From Candidatus Latescibacterota bacterium (GTDB lineage Bacteria > JAAXHH01), in contig JAJECR010000238.1 in assembly GCA_022821935.1 (NCBI GenBank), positions 1 through 19,178 on the forward strand: a DNA stretch of 19,178 nt, in the 5' to 3' direction. The position numbers and the translations under genes are program-made. A model generated the notes under the pieces. The model worked only from the letters and a program-made list of their open reading frames with translations, was not told where the DNA came from and ran no database searches. Shown in pieces: positions 1-8,287 of the stretch (position 1 is its first letter; every line of letters begins with the position of its first letter).

Positions 1-840
1 GACCTGGAATGGGTCAGCGACGGTGAGGGCGGGTTCACGCTCGACGCGGAGCAGGGATACGTGACTCTGGATCTCGGAATGGGCCGGGGAGATGGGAACT
101 ACCCGACCCTGACCTTCGGGAAGTTCAACGCGCCCATCGGGTTCGAACTCCTGGACGCCCCGGACATGTACCAGTTTTCCCACGCGCTGGTCTTCGATAA
201 CGGGCTGCCCACCAACCTGACCGGAGCCATGCTGTCCATGGACCTGGGCAACGGAGTCGACGTGGTGGTTCATCTTTCGAACGGATGGGACCAGAACGTC
301 GACGCGAACACCGACAAGATGATCGGCGGAAGACTCGGTTACAGCCACGAAGAAATGGGCGGTATCGGGTTCTCGGCCATGCGCGGCGACGAAAAGGGGC
401 TGGTCGGCAATCTGACCGTCTACGACGTCGATCTGACCCTGACGCCGGCGCCGAAACTCCTCATAGGCGGGGAGTACAACTACGGCAAGACAGAACTGGA
501 CGAGATTAATGTTGAAAACAGCTGGAACGGCTACATGGTGATGGCGCATTACAGTCTTACCGATGTCATGGGACTGACAGGCAGGTACGACCGCTTCACC
601 TGGGAAACATCGCGTAGCGCGGCACGTCGCAGCGGTGCGCAGGATCATCCGCCGGGCAACTCGGAAGTAACCCAGCAGGCCCTCACCATAGCGCCGACCT
701 TCGCGTTGACCGACGGCCTGGGTTTCCTGATGGAACTGCGGAGGGATTTCTCGGACGACGAGATCTTCGAGAATCCGGAAACGGGAAAGTCGGAAAAATC
801 GATGGTCAATTTCGCCTTCGAGATGACCTACTCGTTCTGA
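1..840 (+). CDS. OmpL-like outer-membrane beta-barrel porin, 5' truncated by window edge
   Basis: The reading frame is open from base 1 and ends at TGA 838-840. About 79 N-terminal codons, including the signal peptide, are missing compared with the full-length neighbour, so the GTG at 61 is an internal Val and not the start. The protein matches the OmpL-like 'beta-barrel porin-2' family: a GKFNAPIGFELLDAPDMYQ segment, then a GLPTNLTGA turn, an NGWDQNVDAN motif and alternating amphipathic strands. It ends in Phe (FEMTYSF), a typical BAM-recognition C-terminus. The expected role is a passive channel in the outer membrane; the substrate cannot be read from sequence. It is a tandem paralogue of the next gene, 48 bp downstream, and is probably co-transcribed with it. 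The two differ mostly in three short blocks that look like extracellular loops. More copies could lie upstream of the window. Confidence 0.85.
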   Translation, partial: DLEWVSDGEGGFTLDAEQGYVTLDLGMGRGDGNYPTLTFGKFNAPIGFELLDAPDMYQFSHALVFDNGLPTNLTGAMLSMDLGNGVDVVVHLSNGWDQNVDANTDKMIGGRLGYSHEEMGGIGFSAMRGDEKGLVGNLTVYDVDLTLTPAPKLLIGGEYNYGKTELDEINVENSWNGYMVMAHYSLTDVMGLTGRYDRFTWETSRSAARRSGAQDHPPGNSEVTQQALTIAPTFALTDGLGFLMELRRDFSDDEIFENPETGKSEKSMVNFAFEMTYSF

Positions 841-876
841 GTCGAAACTGATCCGCAAGTATTGCCATCACATTAT

Positions 877-881
877 GGGAG
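877..881 (+). promoter_or_regulatory. Ribosome binding site of second porin gene
   Basis: GGGAG lies 7 bases before the ATG at 889 and supports that start, which also begins directly with a signal peptide. Confidence 0.6.
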
Positions 882-888
882 CGAGTAA

Positions 889-1974
889 ATGGGTTCCTTT
901 TTGTTGCGCAGATTCGCTGTATGGCCGGCTGTCCTCGTGCTTGCAGCCTTTCCGGCCGCCGCGCAGGAGAACGGAGACTCGGCTGTTTCCGGCCTGGTCG
1001 AAATCTCGGGGTTCGTAGACGCCAGCTACACCTACTCCAACTTCGACGATTCGAATACCTTCGGCCTCGACCAGGTGGAGATCGATCTTTCGAGGAACCT
1101 GGGCGGAATCGGCTCGTTGCGCGCGGACCTGGAATGGGTCAGCGACGGTGAGGGCGGCTTCACGCTCGATGCCGAGCAGGGGTACGTGACCCTGGGTCTC
1201 GGCCTGGGCCGCGGGAAGGGGAGCTATCCGACGCTGACTTTCGGCAAATTCAACGCGCCCATCGGGTTCGAACTCCTTGACGCCCCGGACATGTACCAGT
1301 ACTCCCATTCGCTGATCTTCAGTAATGGATTGCCCACCAATCTGACCGGTGCCATGCTGGCCATGGACCTCGGCGGCGGCATCGACGTGGTGGTTCATCT
1401 TACGAACGGGTGGGACCAGAACGTCGACACAAATACCAACAAGATGATCGGCGGCAGGCTCGGTTACAGCCACGAGGAACTGGGCGGGATCGGCTTCTCG
1501 GCCATGCGCGGCGACCGTGTGGAACCGTTATATCGTTCGGACATCGAACTGGTCAGCAACCTGACCGTTTACGACATCGACCTGACCTTGACACCGGCAC
1601 CTGGACTCATCATCGGCGGGGAGTACAACAACAGCAAAAGAGTACCGAAGGATTCTGACAGTGATATCAACTGGAACGGCTACATGGTGATGGCGCACTA
1701 CCGTCTCACCGACGTCATGGGGTTAACGGGCAGGTACGACTATGCCAACACCAGTACCACCAACACACTACGAGGAGGGGGCAAAGGGAAAATTCACTCA
1801 GAAACCCAGCAGGCCCTCACCATCGCCCCGACCTTCGCACTGACCGACGGCCTGGGCTTCCTGATGGAACTTCGCCGCGATTTCTCCGACGACGAGATCT
1901 TCGGGGAGCCGGGTTCCGGCAAACGTGAGAAGTCGATAGTCACTTTCGCCTTCGAGATGACCTATTCGTTCTAA
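889..1974 (+). CDS. OmpL-like outer-membrane beta-barrel porin (361 aa)
   Basis: Residues 1-25 form a Sec signal peptide: two arginines, a hydrophobic stretch and an AAA|QE cleavage site. The mature protein opens with a short 'VSGLVEISGFVDASYTYSNF' strand region, typical of OmpL-like porin-2 family barrels, followed by the same family motifs as the upstream copy (GKFNAPIGFELLDAPDMYQ, GLPTNLTGA, NGWDQNVDTN). It ends FEMTYSF with a terminal Phe. There are no cysteines of note and no plug domain, so this is a porin and not a TonB receptor. Compared with the upstream copy, the strands are almost identical but three blocks differ in sequence and length: around residues 208-220, 247-257 and 285-302. 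The gene converges on the yciO-type gene with only 24 bp between stop codons and no obvious terminator. The substrate is unknown. Confidence 0.88.
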   Translation: MGSFLLRRFAVWPAVLVLAAFPAAAQENGDSAVSGLVEISGFVDASYTYSNFDDSNTFGLDQVEIDLSRNLGGIGSLRADLEWVSDGEGGFTLDAEQGYVTLGLGLGRGKGSYPTLTFGKFNAPIGFELLDAPDMYQYSHSLIFSNGLPTNLTGAMLAMDLGGGIDVVVHLTNGWDQNVDTNTNKMIGGRLGYSHEELGGIGFSAMRGDRVEPLYRSDIELVSNLTVYDIDLTLTPAPGLIIGGEYNNSKRVPKDSDSDINWNGYMVMAHYRLTDVMGLTGRYDYANTSTTNTLRGGGKGKIHSETQQALTIAPTFALTDGLGFLMELRRDFSDDEIFGEPGSGKREKSIVTFAFEMTYSF

Positions 1975-1998
1975 GCCAGTCGACTCCTCGGAACCGGT

Positions 1999-2616
1999 TC
2001 AGTAGAGATCGGCCTCGCCCGCGCTCGCCCGCAGGATCTCGGGCTCCTCCCCAGTCAGATCGACCACCGTCGATGGCGTTGACACAATGACGCCGCCGTC
2101 CGCGATGACGTCCACGGCGCCGCCGAACCGGGACGCAATGGATTCGACGTCGTTCATCGCGATTCCATCCTCCGCAGCCACGATGCTGGTACTCAGCACG
2201 GGCCGCCCGAGTGCCTGTACGATTTCGAGACAGATGCGGTTGTCCGGCACCCGGATGCCTACCGTCCGCCGCTTGCCGATCATGAACTTCGGCACGTCTC
2301 GCGAAGCCTCCAATATGAAGGTGTAAGGACCGGGCAAGAGGCGTTTCATCATACGGTAGGACGCGTTGGAAATGTTTTTCGCGTACCGGGCGAGGTCCTT
2401 CAAATCCGAACAGACGAAGCTGAGCGGCTTGCCGGCGGGAGCCTGTTTAATCTGGTAGATACGGTTGATGGCCTTGCGGTTGAAGATATCGCAGCCCAGA
2501 CCGTAGACCGTGTCGGTCGGATAGACGATCACGCCGCCGCGGTGCAGCGATTCGACGACCCGGTCGACGTGCCTCTTCTGGGGATGTTCGGGATGAAGTT
2601 GAAGGATAGCGGCCAT
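1999..2616 (-). CDS. YrdC/Sua5-domain protein, YciO subfamily (205 aa)
   Basis: This is a YrdC-fold protein of single-domain length, with a GGVIVYPTDTVYGLGCD nucleotide-binding opening and a GPYTFILEAS core. The N-terminus (LHPEHPQKR...) and overall length resemble E. coli YciO rather than TsaC. True threonylcarbamoyl-AMP synthases (TsaC/Sua5) carry a KxR and an SxN motif. Here the equivalents read K57-Q-A59 and S144-I-V146, so the Arg and the Asn are missing, as in YciO. A role in tRNA t6A synthesis therefore should not be assumed; threonylcarbamoyl-AMP handling or RNA binding is possible. The ATG lies 6 bp after the stop of the threonine aldolase gene, which suggests translational coupling at the end of the six-gene minus-strand run. 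A naming pipeline would probably call this L-threonylcarbamoyladenylate synthase. Confidence 0.85.
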   Translation of the reverse strand: MAAILQLHPEHPQKRHVDRVVESLHRGGVIVYPTDTVYGLGCDIFNRKAINRIYQIKQAPAGKPLSFVCSDLKDLARYAKNISNASYRMMKRLLPGPYTFILEASRDVPKFMIGKRRTVGIRVPDNRICLEIVQALGRPVLSTSIVAAEDGIAMNDVESIASRFGGAVDVIADGGVIVSTPSTVVDLTGEEPEILRASAGEADLY

Positions 2617-2622
2617 GGCTGC

Positions 2623-3663
2623 TCAGGAATCGCGGGTCAGCACCTTCCTGCAGACTTCGATGGCCCGGTCGATCTGTTCGCCGCTTACGTCCAGGTGGGT
2701 AACGGCACGGATGACACCGGGTTTCATGGCCAGCATCCTGACCCCTTCTGCCGATAGCCGGTCCACGGCCTCGAAGGGATCCAGGCCGTTCCGCAGGCGG
2801 AAGAAGATCATGTTGCTGTGTATCTCGTCCAGGTCGATCTCGACGGTGTCGAGGTCGGCGAGCGCTTCCGCCAGGCGCTGGGCGTGAACGTGGTCCTCCG
2901 CGAGACGAGAGATATTGTGCTCCATGGCGTAGAGGCCGGCCGCCGCCAGGACGCCCGCCTGCCGCATGCCGCCGCCCAGCATCTTGCGATAGTACCGGGC
3001 CGCGTCAATCGTGGCCTGGTCACCCGCCAGCACGCTGCCTACCGGGGCGCCCAGGCCCTTGGACAGGCACACGGATACCGTATCGACGTGCCGCGTATAG
3101 GTCTGTGCGGTCAGGCCCGTCGCCGCACAGGCGTTGAACAGCCTGGCGCCATCCATGTGGACGCGCAGGTTGTTAGACCGCGCGCAATCGCTGACCCGGG
3201 ACAGCGCTTCCACCGGCCACGGGTATCCGGCGGACTTGTTGTGGGTGTTCTCCACGGCGACCAGCGCCGTCCTGCCGTAATGCACGTTGTCGCCCCGCTG
3301 GATCACTTCCTCCATCTGCGCCGGCGTGAAAACACCCCGTTCACCCGTCAACAGGCGGACCTGCACGCCCGACAGCGCGCCGAGTGCGCCGGCTTCCGCG
3401 TTGAACAGGTGGCAGTACCTTTCCGCGATGACGTCATTGCCGTGATGGGTCTGCGAGCGGACGGCCAGCTGGTTGCCCTGCGTGCCGCTCGTGACGAAGA
3501 GACCCGCTTCCTTGCCGAGCAGGGCGGCCATGGCTTCTTCGAGCCGGTTGACCGATGGGTCTTCGCCGAAACAGTCGTCGCCGACCTCGGCGTTTGCCAT
3601 GGCCCGGCGCATGGCCGGCGTCGGCCGGGTCATGGTATCGCTTCGAAGTTCGACGTAACTCAT
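2623..3663 (-). CDS. ltaE: Low-specificity L-threonine aldolase, PLP-dependent (346 aa)
   Basis: This is a fold-type I PLP enzyme that cleaves L-threonine or L-allo-threonine to glycine and acetaldehyde in the cytoplasm. The N-terminal ELRSDTMTRPTPAMRRAM and the EVGDDCFGEDPSVNRLE segments are diagnostic of the family. The PLP-phosphate-binding TSGTQGN lies at 58-64, HMDGAR at 169-174 provides the Asp/Arg cofactor contacts, and the Schiff-base lysine is K202 in CLSKGLGAPVGS. Length is normal for the family. The start at 3663 is supported by GAGGAA about 5 bases upstream; that site overlaps the stop region of the RsbW-like gene (8-bp gap), so translation is probably coupled. The yciO-type gene follows after 6 bp. 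The symbol follows the usual name for this family; a glyA-like serine hydroxymethyltransferase is excluded by the motif order. Confidence 0.93.
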   Translation of the reverse strand: MSYVELRSDTMTRPTPAMRRAMANAEVGDDCFGEDPSVNRLEEAMAALLGKEAGLFVTSGTQGNQLAVRSQTHHGNDVIAERYCHLFNAEAGALGALSGVQVRLLTGERGVFTPAQMEEVIQRGDNVHYGRTALVAVENTHNKSAGYPWPVEALSRVSDCARSNNLRVHMDGARLFNACAATGLTAQTYTRHVDTVSVCLSKGLGAPVGSVLAGDQATIDAARYYRKMLGGGMRQAGVLAAAGLYAMEHNISRLAEDHVHAQRLAEALADLDTVEIDLDEIHSNMIFFRLRNGLDPFEAVDRLSAEGVRMLAMKPGVIRAVTHLDVSGEQIDRAIEVCRKVLTRDS

Positions 3664-3671
3664 CTATTTCC

Positions 3672-4076
3672 TCAGTCGCCGTACTTGATCAGCGTCACGC
3701 TCGTGCCTTTTTCCGAGACGTCGAACTCCACTTCGTCCATGAGGGACTTGATCATCAGGATGCCCCGCCCGTTCTCCTTGAGCAGATTGGCAGGGTTGCG
3801 CGGGTCCGGGAGGGATTCGGGATCGAATCCGCCGCCACAGTCGCAGATGTGGATCCGGAACACGGTTGAAGTGCAGTTGCAGGTGATGATGACCTGCTTG
3901 GACTCATCGCACCCGTTTCCGTGGAGTATCGCGTTTTTGACCGCTTCGTTCACGGCGATCATGATGTCGCCGCGCATTCCCTGGTCGTAGCCTATCCGCG
4001 CGGTCAGGTCCTCTATGCGGCGGTCCACCTCCGCAGTCAACTCGGGCTTGCTGGGAATCGTAAGTTCCAGCGTCAT
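3672..4076 (-). CDS. RsbW/SpoIIAB-like anti-sigma factor or serine kinase, HATPase_c_2 (134 aa)
   Basis: This is a small cytoplasmic GHKL ATPase domain. The N box is AVNEAVKNAILHGN (E44, N48), the G1 box is DCGGGFDP (D79) and the G2 box is NGRGILMIKSLMDEV (about 102-116). The fold starts with an MTLELTIPSKPEL strand typical of RsbW-like regulators, which phosphorylate anti-anti-sigma proteins or bind sigma factors. I chose the ATG at 4076 because the domain begins there and AGGA lies 5 bases upstream. In-frame ATGs at 4112 and 4193 are possible (the latter also has a good GGAAGG), but the extra 39 residues are Arg/Gly/Pro-rich and look non-coding. An opening upstream to 4520 would run through the lipase gene. 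No STAS-domain partner, phosphatase or sigma factor is present in the window, so its target is unknown. Confidence 0.85.
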   Translation of the reverse strand: MTLELTIPSKPELTAEVDRRIEDLTARIGYDQGMRGDIMIAVNEAVKNAILHGNGCDESKQVIITCNCTSTVFRIHICDCGGGFDPESLPDPRNPANLLKENGRGILMIKSLMDEVEFDVSEKGTSVTLIKYGD

Positions 4077-4167
4077 GCCGTTCCTGGCCGGGTCCTGCCG
4101 CCTCTCGACCATGTTAGGATGCTCCCTGAGGCCGCCACGTGTAAGGCCGACGCGCGGCCTGGATCCC

Positions 4168-4188
4168 CCGGGACGCGACTCGTCCCGG
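4168..4188 (-). other. GC hairpin in the gap before the RsbW-like gene
   Basis: CCGGGACG and CGTCCCGG form a perfect 8-bp stem around a 5-base loop. There is no T-run on either side, so it is not a classical intrinsic terminator. It sits in the roughly 209-bp space (4077-4285) between the lipase stop and the chosen RsbW start, the longest gap in this operon. It could attenuate or insulate the downstream three genes, or be a chance GC palindrome. If translation really starts at 4193, it would lie inside the coding region. Confidence 0.3.
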
Positions 4189-4285
4189 TACATAGCCTTC
4201 CTTCCTTCAAAGTATGGGGTGGGCATTACCGTGTCAAGGACGGGGATGGAATTCGGCGCCGGGACGACGGTCTCTTCAAGACAGG

Positions 4286-5137
4286 TCAACCGCCCTGTTC
4301 GGCGTCGCGAACCATTTTGAGGTAGGCGTCGCGGACTTTGTTCTTGAAGGGCTTTCTCGCTTGCCGGGGAGCGCGCAGTTCGCACGGCTCCCACCAGGCC
4401 AGCTCGTTGAGGTGGTCGGCTGGGACGGGAAAGGCTTCCTGGCGCACGGTCTTCGATCCCAACTTGTCGGTCCAGGCGGCGGAGGTCACAGGCACCAGCC
4501 CGTCGTTGGCGCCTTCGCACCCGGCGATGATTTTCCAGGGCAGTTTCAACGGGGTGAAGATGCGCGCGTAACCCTGGTGGGCGGCGTAGGTGATATAGCG
4601 GACGGGGTTACTCGCCTCGGCGTTCAGCGCACGCTCGTTGAAGGCCGCGGTGGCTTTGGTACTGAGATCGCGGAAGCCCTTGAGATTGAGGCCGAAGGCG
4701 CCGGTGAGGCCGATCAGCCAGTCCACCTTGGCAAGGCCGACGTCGGCGAAGGAGGTGCCGAGGTGCGGCGTGCCGATGGTCGTCAGTGTCGCGACGCGGT
4801 CCGCCATGTCGAAATCGACGATCATGTGGCGGGCGTCGAGACCGCCCATGCTGTGGGCGATTATGTGGACGCGGTCGGCTCCGGTGCGTTCGAGGACGGC
4901 TTCGACGCGGCGCTTCAGGGCCCGGGCGCGCTTATGCACGCCGGCGGCGAAGGGGACGCGGGGGGCGAAGACGGTGTAGCCGTTTTTTTCGAGATGACTG
5001 GCGATCCCGCCAAAGTAGTCGCATTTGTCGGGTGGGCGCAGGAACTTGCGCAGCCCCGCCTGGAGGAGCGGCCGGTAGAGCGCGTCGAAGGGGACGATGC
5101 CGTGGGCGAGGACGATGGGCAGGTTCATGGCGCGCAT
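4286..5137 (-). CDS. Alpha/beta-hydrolase, triacylglycerol-lipase-like esterase (283 aa)
   Basis: The N-terminal LPIVLAHGI is the oxyanion-hole strand-turn of bacterial lipases. The nucleophile elbow is AHSMGG with S96, and a GTPHLGTSFAD segment at about 122-132 is typical of lipase families I.1/I.2. The candidate acid is D212 in NDGLVPVTSA and the catalytic histidine is H242 in ADHLNEL, giving a complete Ser-Asp-His triad. No signal peptide is visible, so the protein is probably cytoplasmic or exported by another route, unusual for a true secreted lipase. It may be an esterase acting on acyl chains or lactones. The start lies 2 bp after the mutL stop codon; a second in-frame ATG at 5128, three codons later, is equally plausible. 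The C-terminal 35 residues are basic. Confidence 0.85.
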   Translation of the reverse strand: MRAMNLPIVLAHGIVPFDALYRPLLQAGLRKFLRPPDKCDYFGGIASHLEKNGYTVFAPRVPFAAGVHKRARALKRRVEAVLERTGADRVHIIAHSMGGLDARHMIVDFDMADRVATLTTIGTPHLGTSFADVGLAKVDWLIGLTGAFGLNLKGFRDLSTKATAAFNERALNAEASNPVRYITYAAHQGYARIFTPLKLPWKIIAGCEGANDGLVPVTSAAWTDKLGSKTVRQEAFPVPADHLNELAWWEPCELRAPRQARKPFKNKVRDAYLKMVRDAEQGG

Positions 5138-5139
5138 TC

Positions 5140-6948
5140 CTACGGGACCCTGTTGAACCGGCGTTCGATCTCTTCAAGCGGCATGCGCACCACGATTGGC
5201 CGCCCCCCGGGCGTCACATAGGGCGTTTCCGTGGCGAACAGGTCGTTGACGAGCGTGTTCATCTCCCGCTGGGACAGCGAATCTCCCTTCCTGATACCCG
5301 CATGGGAGGAAAATGTGCGCGCGATACGCTCTTCCGCTTTGAGGTCCCTGGCCGGGAGGTCCTGCAGGTTCTCGACCATACGCTGAAACAGGGTGTCCAC
5401 GCCCTGTTTATTCGCCGCGCAGGGCACGGCGTCGACGACTATGGTCCGTTCGCCGAACAGTTTCACATTGAAGCCCAGCCTGCCGAACAGATCTAAATGT
5501 TCCTGGACCAGGGCGAGTTGCGGTACCGGAAGGTCCATCGTCACCGGAAACAACAACTGCTGGGAAGGTGCGGATTCGCGGTCCATCGTTTGTAACGCCC
5601 GCTCGAACAGCACGCGCTCGTGGGCGCCGTGCTGATCGATCAGGATGAATCCGTCCTTTACCTGGGCGAAGATGTAGGCGTTATGCAACTGCCAGAGCGA
5701 TACCGGTTCCCCATGGGTATCCTCCCGGACCGTTCCCGGCCGCGTTTCGTCGTCGCCTTCCCGTACCGGGTCGCCCGGGTTATAGGTCCAGTCGCCCGGC
5801 GCCGCGCCGGCGCCAGGACGCGCGGGACCGAACAGGTCGATCTGCGTTCTGCGCTCCATGGTCGACTCCGGACCGGGCACGTTCCCGTTGCCCGGCGCCG
5901 CGGCCGGCGTCATATCGGATATGTTGGGCGTATCCGTCTCGAAAACGGGGACCACGTCCGAGTTCTGAAGCGCCAGGCGAACGGCCTGCAGCAGCCTCTT
6001 GTACACACTGGACTCATCGGAGAACCGGATCTCGCGCTTCGCGGGATGGACGTTGACGTCCACCTGGTCGAGATCGACGGCCAGGAAGATGATGGACACG
6101 GGATACCTTTCCCGGGGGAGGATGGATCCGTACCCTTCGAACACGGCGTGATTGAGCGCGCGGCTGGAAACCGTCCGCCGGTTGATGAACAGGTACTGGT
6201 GGGTGCGGGATACCCTGGTGGCGTCGGGGCGGCTGATGAAACCATGTATCTTGACAAGCTCGTCATCGTAAGTGACCGGTATCATTTGGTTCATCAGCGT
6301 GTTGCCCATGACGGTCTGGGCGCGGACATACGTATTTGAGACGGCCGGAAGCGACAGGCTTTCCCTGCCGTCTACCGTCAGCGAGAATGCGATTTCCGGA
6401 TAGGCCATCGCCGTGGTGGAAACCACCGAAACGATGTGGCGCGTCTCCGTGCCCGTTGTCCGCAGGAATTTCCGGCGCGCCGGTACATTATAGAACAGTT
6501 GGGACACGGAGATCGTCGTACCCTCTGCGCGGCCCGCGTCCGTCACCCGCGGGGCCGCACCGCCATCGATGCGGATCCGGGTGCCTGCCGCCTCTTCCGC
6601 CGTATTCGTCGTCAGATCCACCCTGGCCACCGAGGCGATGCTGGCCAGCGCTTCTCCCCGGAATCCGAAGGTGCCGATGCGATAGAGGTCGTCTTCGTTG
6701 TCGATTTTGCTGGTCGCGTGACGCTCGAAGGCCAGCACCGCGTCCTCGCGGGACATTCCCCTGCCGTTGTCCATCACCCGTATGAGTTGCTTGCCGCCTG
6801 CCTTGACCTCCACGGCAATGCGCGAGCCGCCGGCGTCGATGGCGTTCTCGACCAGTTCCTTGACGACCGAGGCGGGGCGTTCGATCACCTCGCCCGCGGC
6901 GATCTTGTTGGCCAGGTTTTCAGGGAGGACCTTGATTTGATCAGGCAT
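5140..6948 (-). CDS. mutL: DNA mismatch repair protein MutL (602 aa)
   Basis: MutL couples MutS mismatch recognition to strand removal. The N-terminal GHKL ATPase has all its motifs: KELVENAIDAG (E31 catalytic, N35), DNGRGM (60-65), FGFRGEALASI (95-105) and the DVNVHPAKREIRF lid/lysine strand at about 297-309. A polar, Pro/Gly/Asp-rich linker spans about 340-415. The C-terminal dimerisation domain contains D438-Q-H-G-A-H-E444-x4-E449, a near match to the DQHA(x)2E(x)4E endonuclease motif. The partner metal-site motifs are not seen: where ACR and CPHGRP are expected there is SSHAGIRKG (547-555) and VTPGGRP (578-584). A canonical clamp-binding Qxx(L/I)xP is present as QQLLFP (463-468), and the linker carries an extra QIDLF (369-373). 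The gene sits 29 bp after the dehydrogenase stop and 2 bp before the lipase start. mutS is not in the window. Confidence 0.96.
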   Translation of the reverse strand: MPDQIKVLPENLANKIAAGEVIERPASVVKELVENAIDAGGSRIAVEVKAGGKQLIRVMDNGRGMSREDAVLAFERHATSKIDNEDDLYRIGTFGFRGEALASIASVARVDLTTNTAEEAAGTRIRIDGGAAPRVTDAGRAEGTTISVSQLFYNVPARRKFLRTTGTETRHIVSVVSTTAMAYPEIAFSLTVDGRESLSLPAVSNTYVRAQTVMGNTLMNQMIPVTYDDELVKIHGFISRPDATRVSRTHQYLFINRRTVSSRALNHAVFEGYGSILPRERYPVSIIFLAVDLDQVDVNVHPAKREIRFSDESSVYKRLLQAVRLALQNSDVVPVFETDTPNISDMTPAAAPGNGNVPGPESTMERRTQIDLFGPARPGAGAAPGDWTYNPGDPVREGDDETRPGTVREDTHGEPVSLWQLHNAYIFAQVKDGFILIDQHGAHERVLFERALQTMDRESAPSQQLLFPVTMDLPVPQLALVQEHLDLFGRLGFNVKLFGERTIVVDAVPCAANKQGVDTLFQRMVENLQDLPARDLKAEERIARTFSSHAGIRKGDSLSQREMNTLVNDLFATETPYVTPGGRPIVVRMPLEEIERRFNRVP

Positions 6949-6977
6949 AGGGCACTTGTGGCTTCCGTCGCTATCGG

Positions 6978-8120
<1,143 letters not shown>

Positions 8121-8167
8121 TGAATAGGGCCGGCACAAGATCGTCGCGGGCATGTATTGCGGCCGGA

Positions 8168-8185
8168 GGCGCGGTGATCCGCGCC
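8168..8185 (-). promoter_or_regulatory. Perfect GC hairpin in leader of the propeller-lipoprotein operon
   Basis: GGCGCGG and CCGCGCC form a perfect 7-bp stem with a 4-base loop. It lies between the candidate minus-strand promoter (8216-8244) and the first start codon (8120). No T-run follows on the minus strand. It could be an mRNA leader stem-loop or a DNA operator palindrome. Confidence 0.4.
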
Positions 8186-8215
8186 AGGGTCCTGAAGTCC
8201 GGAACGGCTCCATCT

Positions 8216-8244
8216 ATGGTACAGTCGCCGGGACCGAAAATCAA
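8216..8244 (-). promoter_or_regulatory. Candidate sigma70-type promoter for the minus-strand operon
   Basis: On the minus strand, TTGATT (8239-8244) and TACCAT (8216-8221) are separated by exactly 17 bases. Each matches 4 of 6 consensus positions. Transcription would begin near 8208 and leave a leader of about 88 nt before the ATG at 8120. The match is modest and is read by eye. Confidence 0.35.
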
Positions 8245-8258
8245 GACCAAAGTGGTGC

Positions 8259-8287
8259 TTGCCTTTGTCTGTATCGACCGTTAATGT
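8259..8287 (+). promoter_or_regulatory. Candidate sigma70-type promoter for the epmA-like gene
   Basis: TTGCCT (8259-8264) and TAATGT (8282-8287) are separated by 17 bases, with the key T, A and final T of the -10 present. The -35 elements of this and the opposite promoter are 14 bp apart, back to back. Transcription would start at about 8294, at the edge of the 10-bp repeat tract. Confidence 0.3.

Noticed and set aside
61..840. First porin gene starting at the GTG at 61
   Set aside because: The frame is open to base 1 and the upstream codons match residues 80-99 of the neighbouring full-length porin, so the gene is truncated by the window.
1975..1998. AACCGGTT palindrome as a bidirectional terminator between the porin and yciO-type genes
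   Set aside because: The symmetric element is only 8 bp with no loop and no T-run.
2818..3990. A 390-codon + strand open frame opposite threonine aldolase and the RsbW-like gene
   Set aside because: Antisense shadow of two clear genes; low-complexity composition and no motif.
4077..4520. Upstream extension of the RsbW-like frame to 282 codons
   Set aside because: The extension overlaps the lipase gene in another frame and is Arg/Pro/Ser-rich; the domain starts at 4076.
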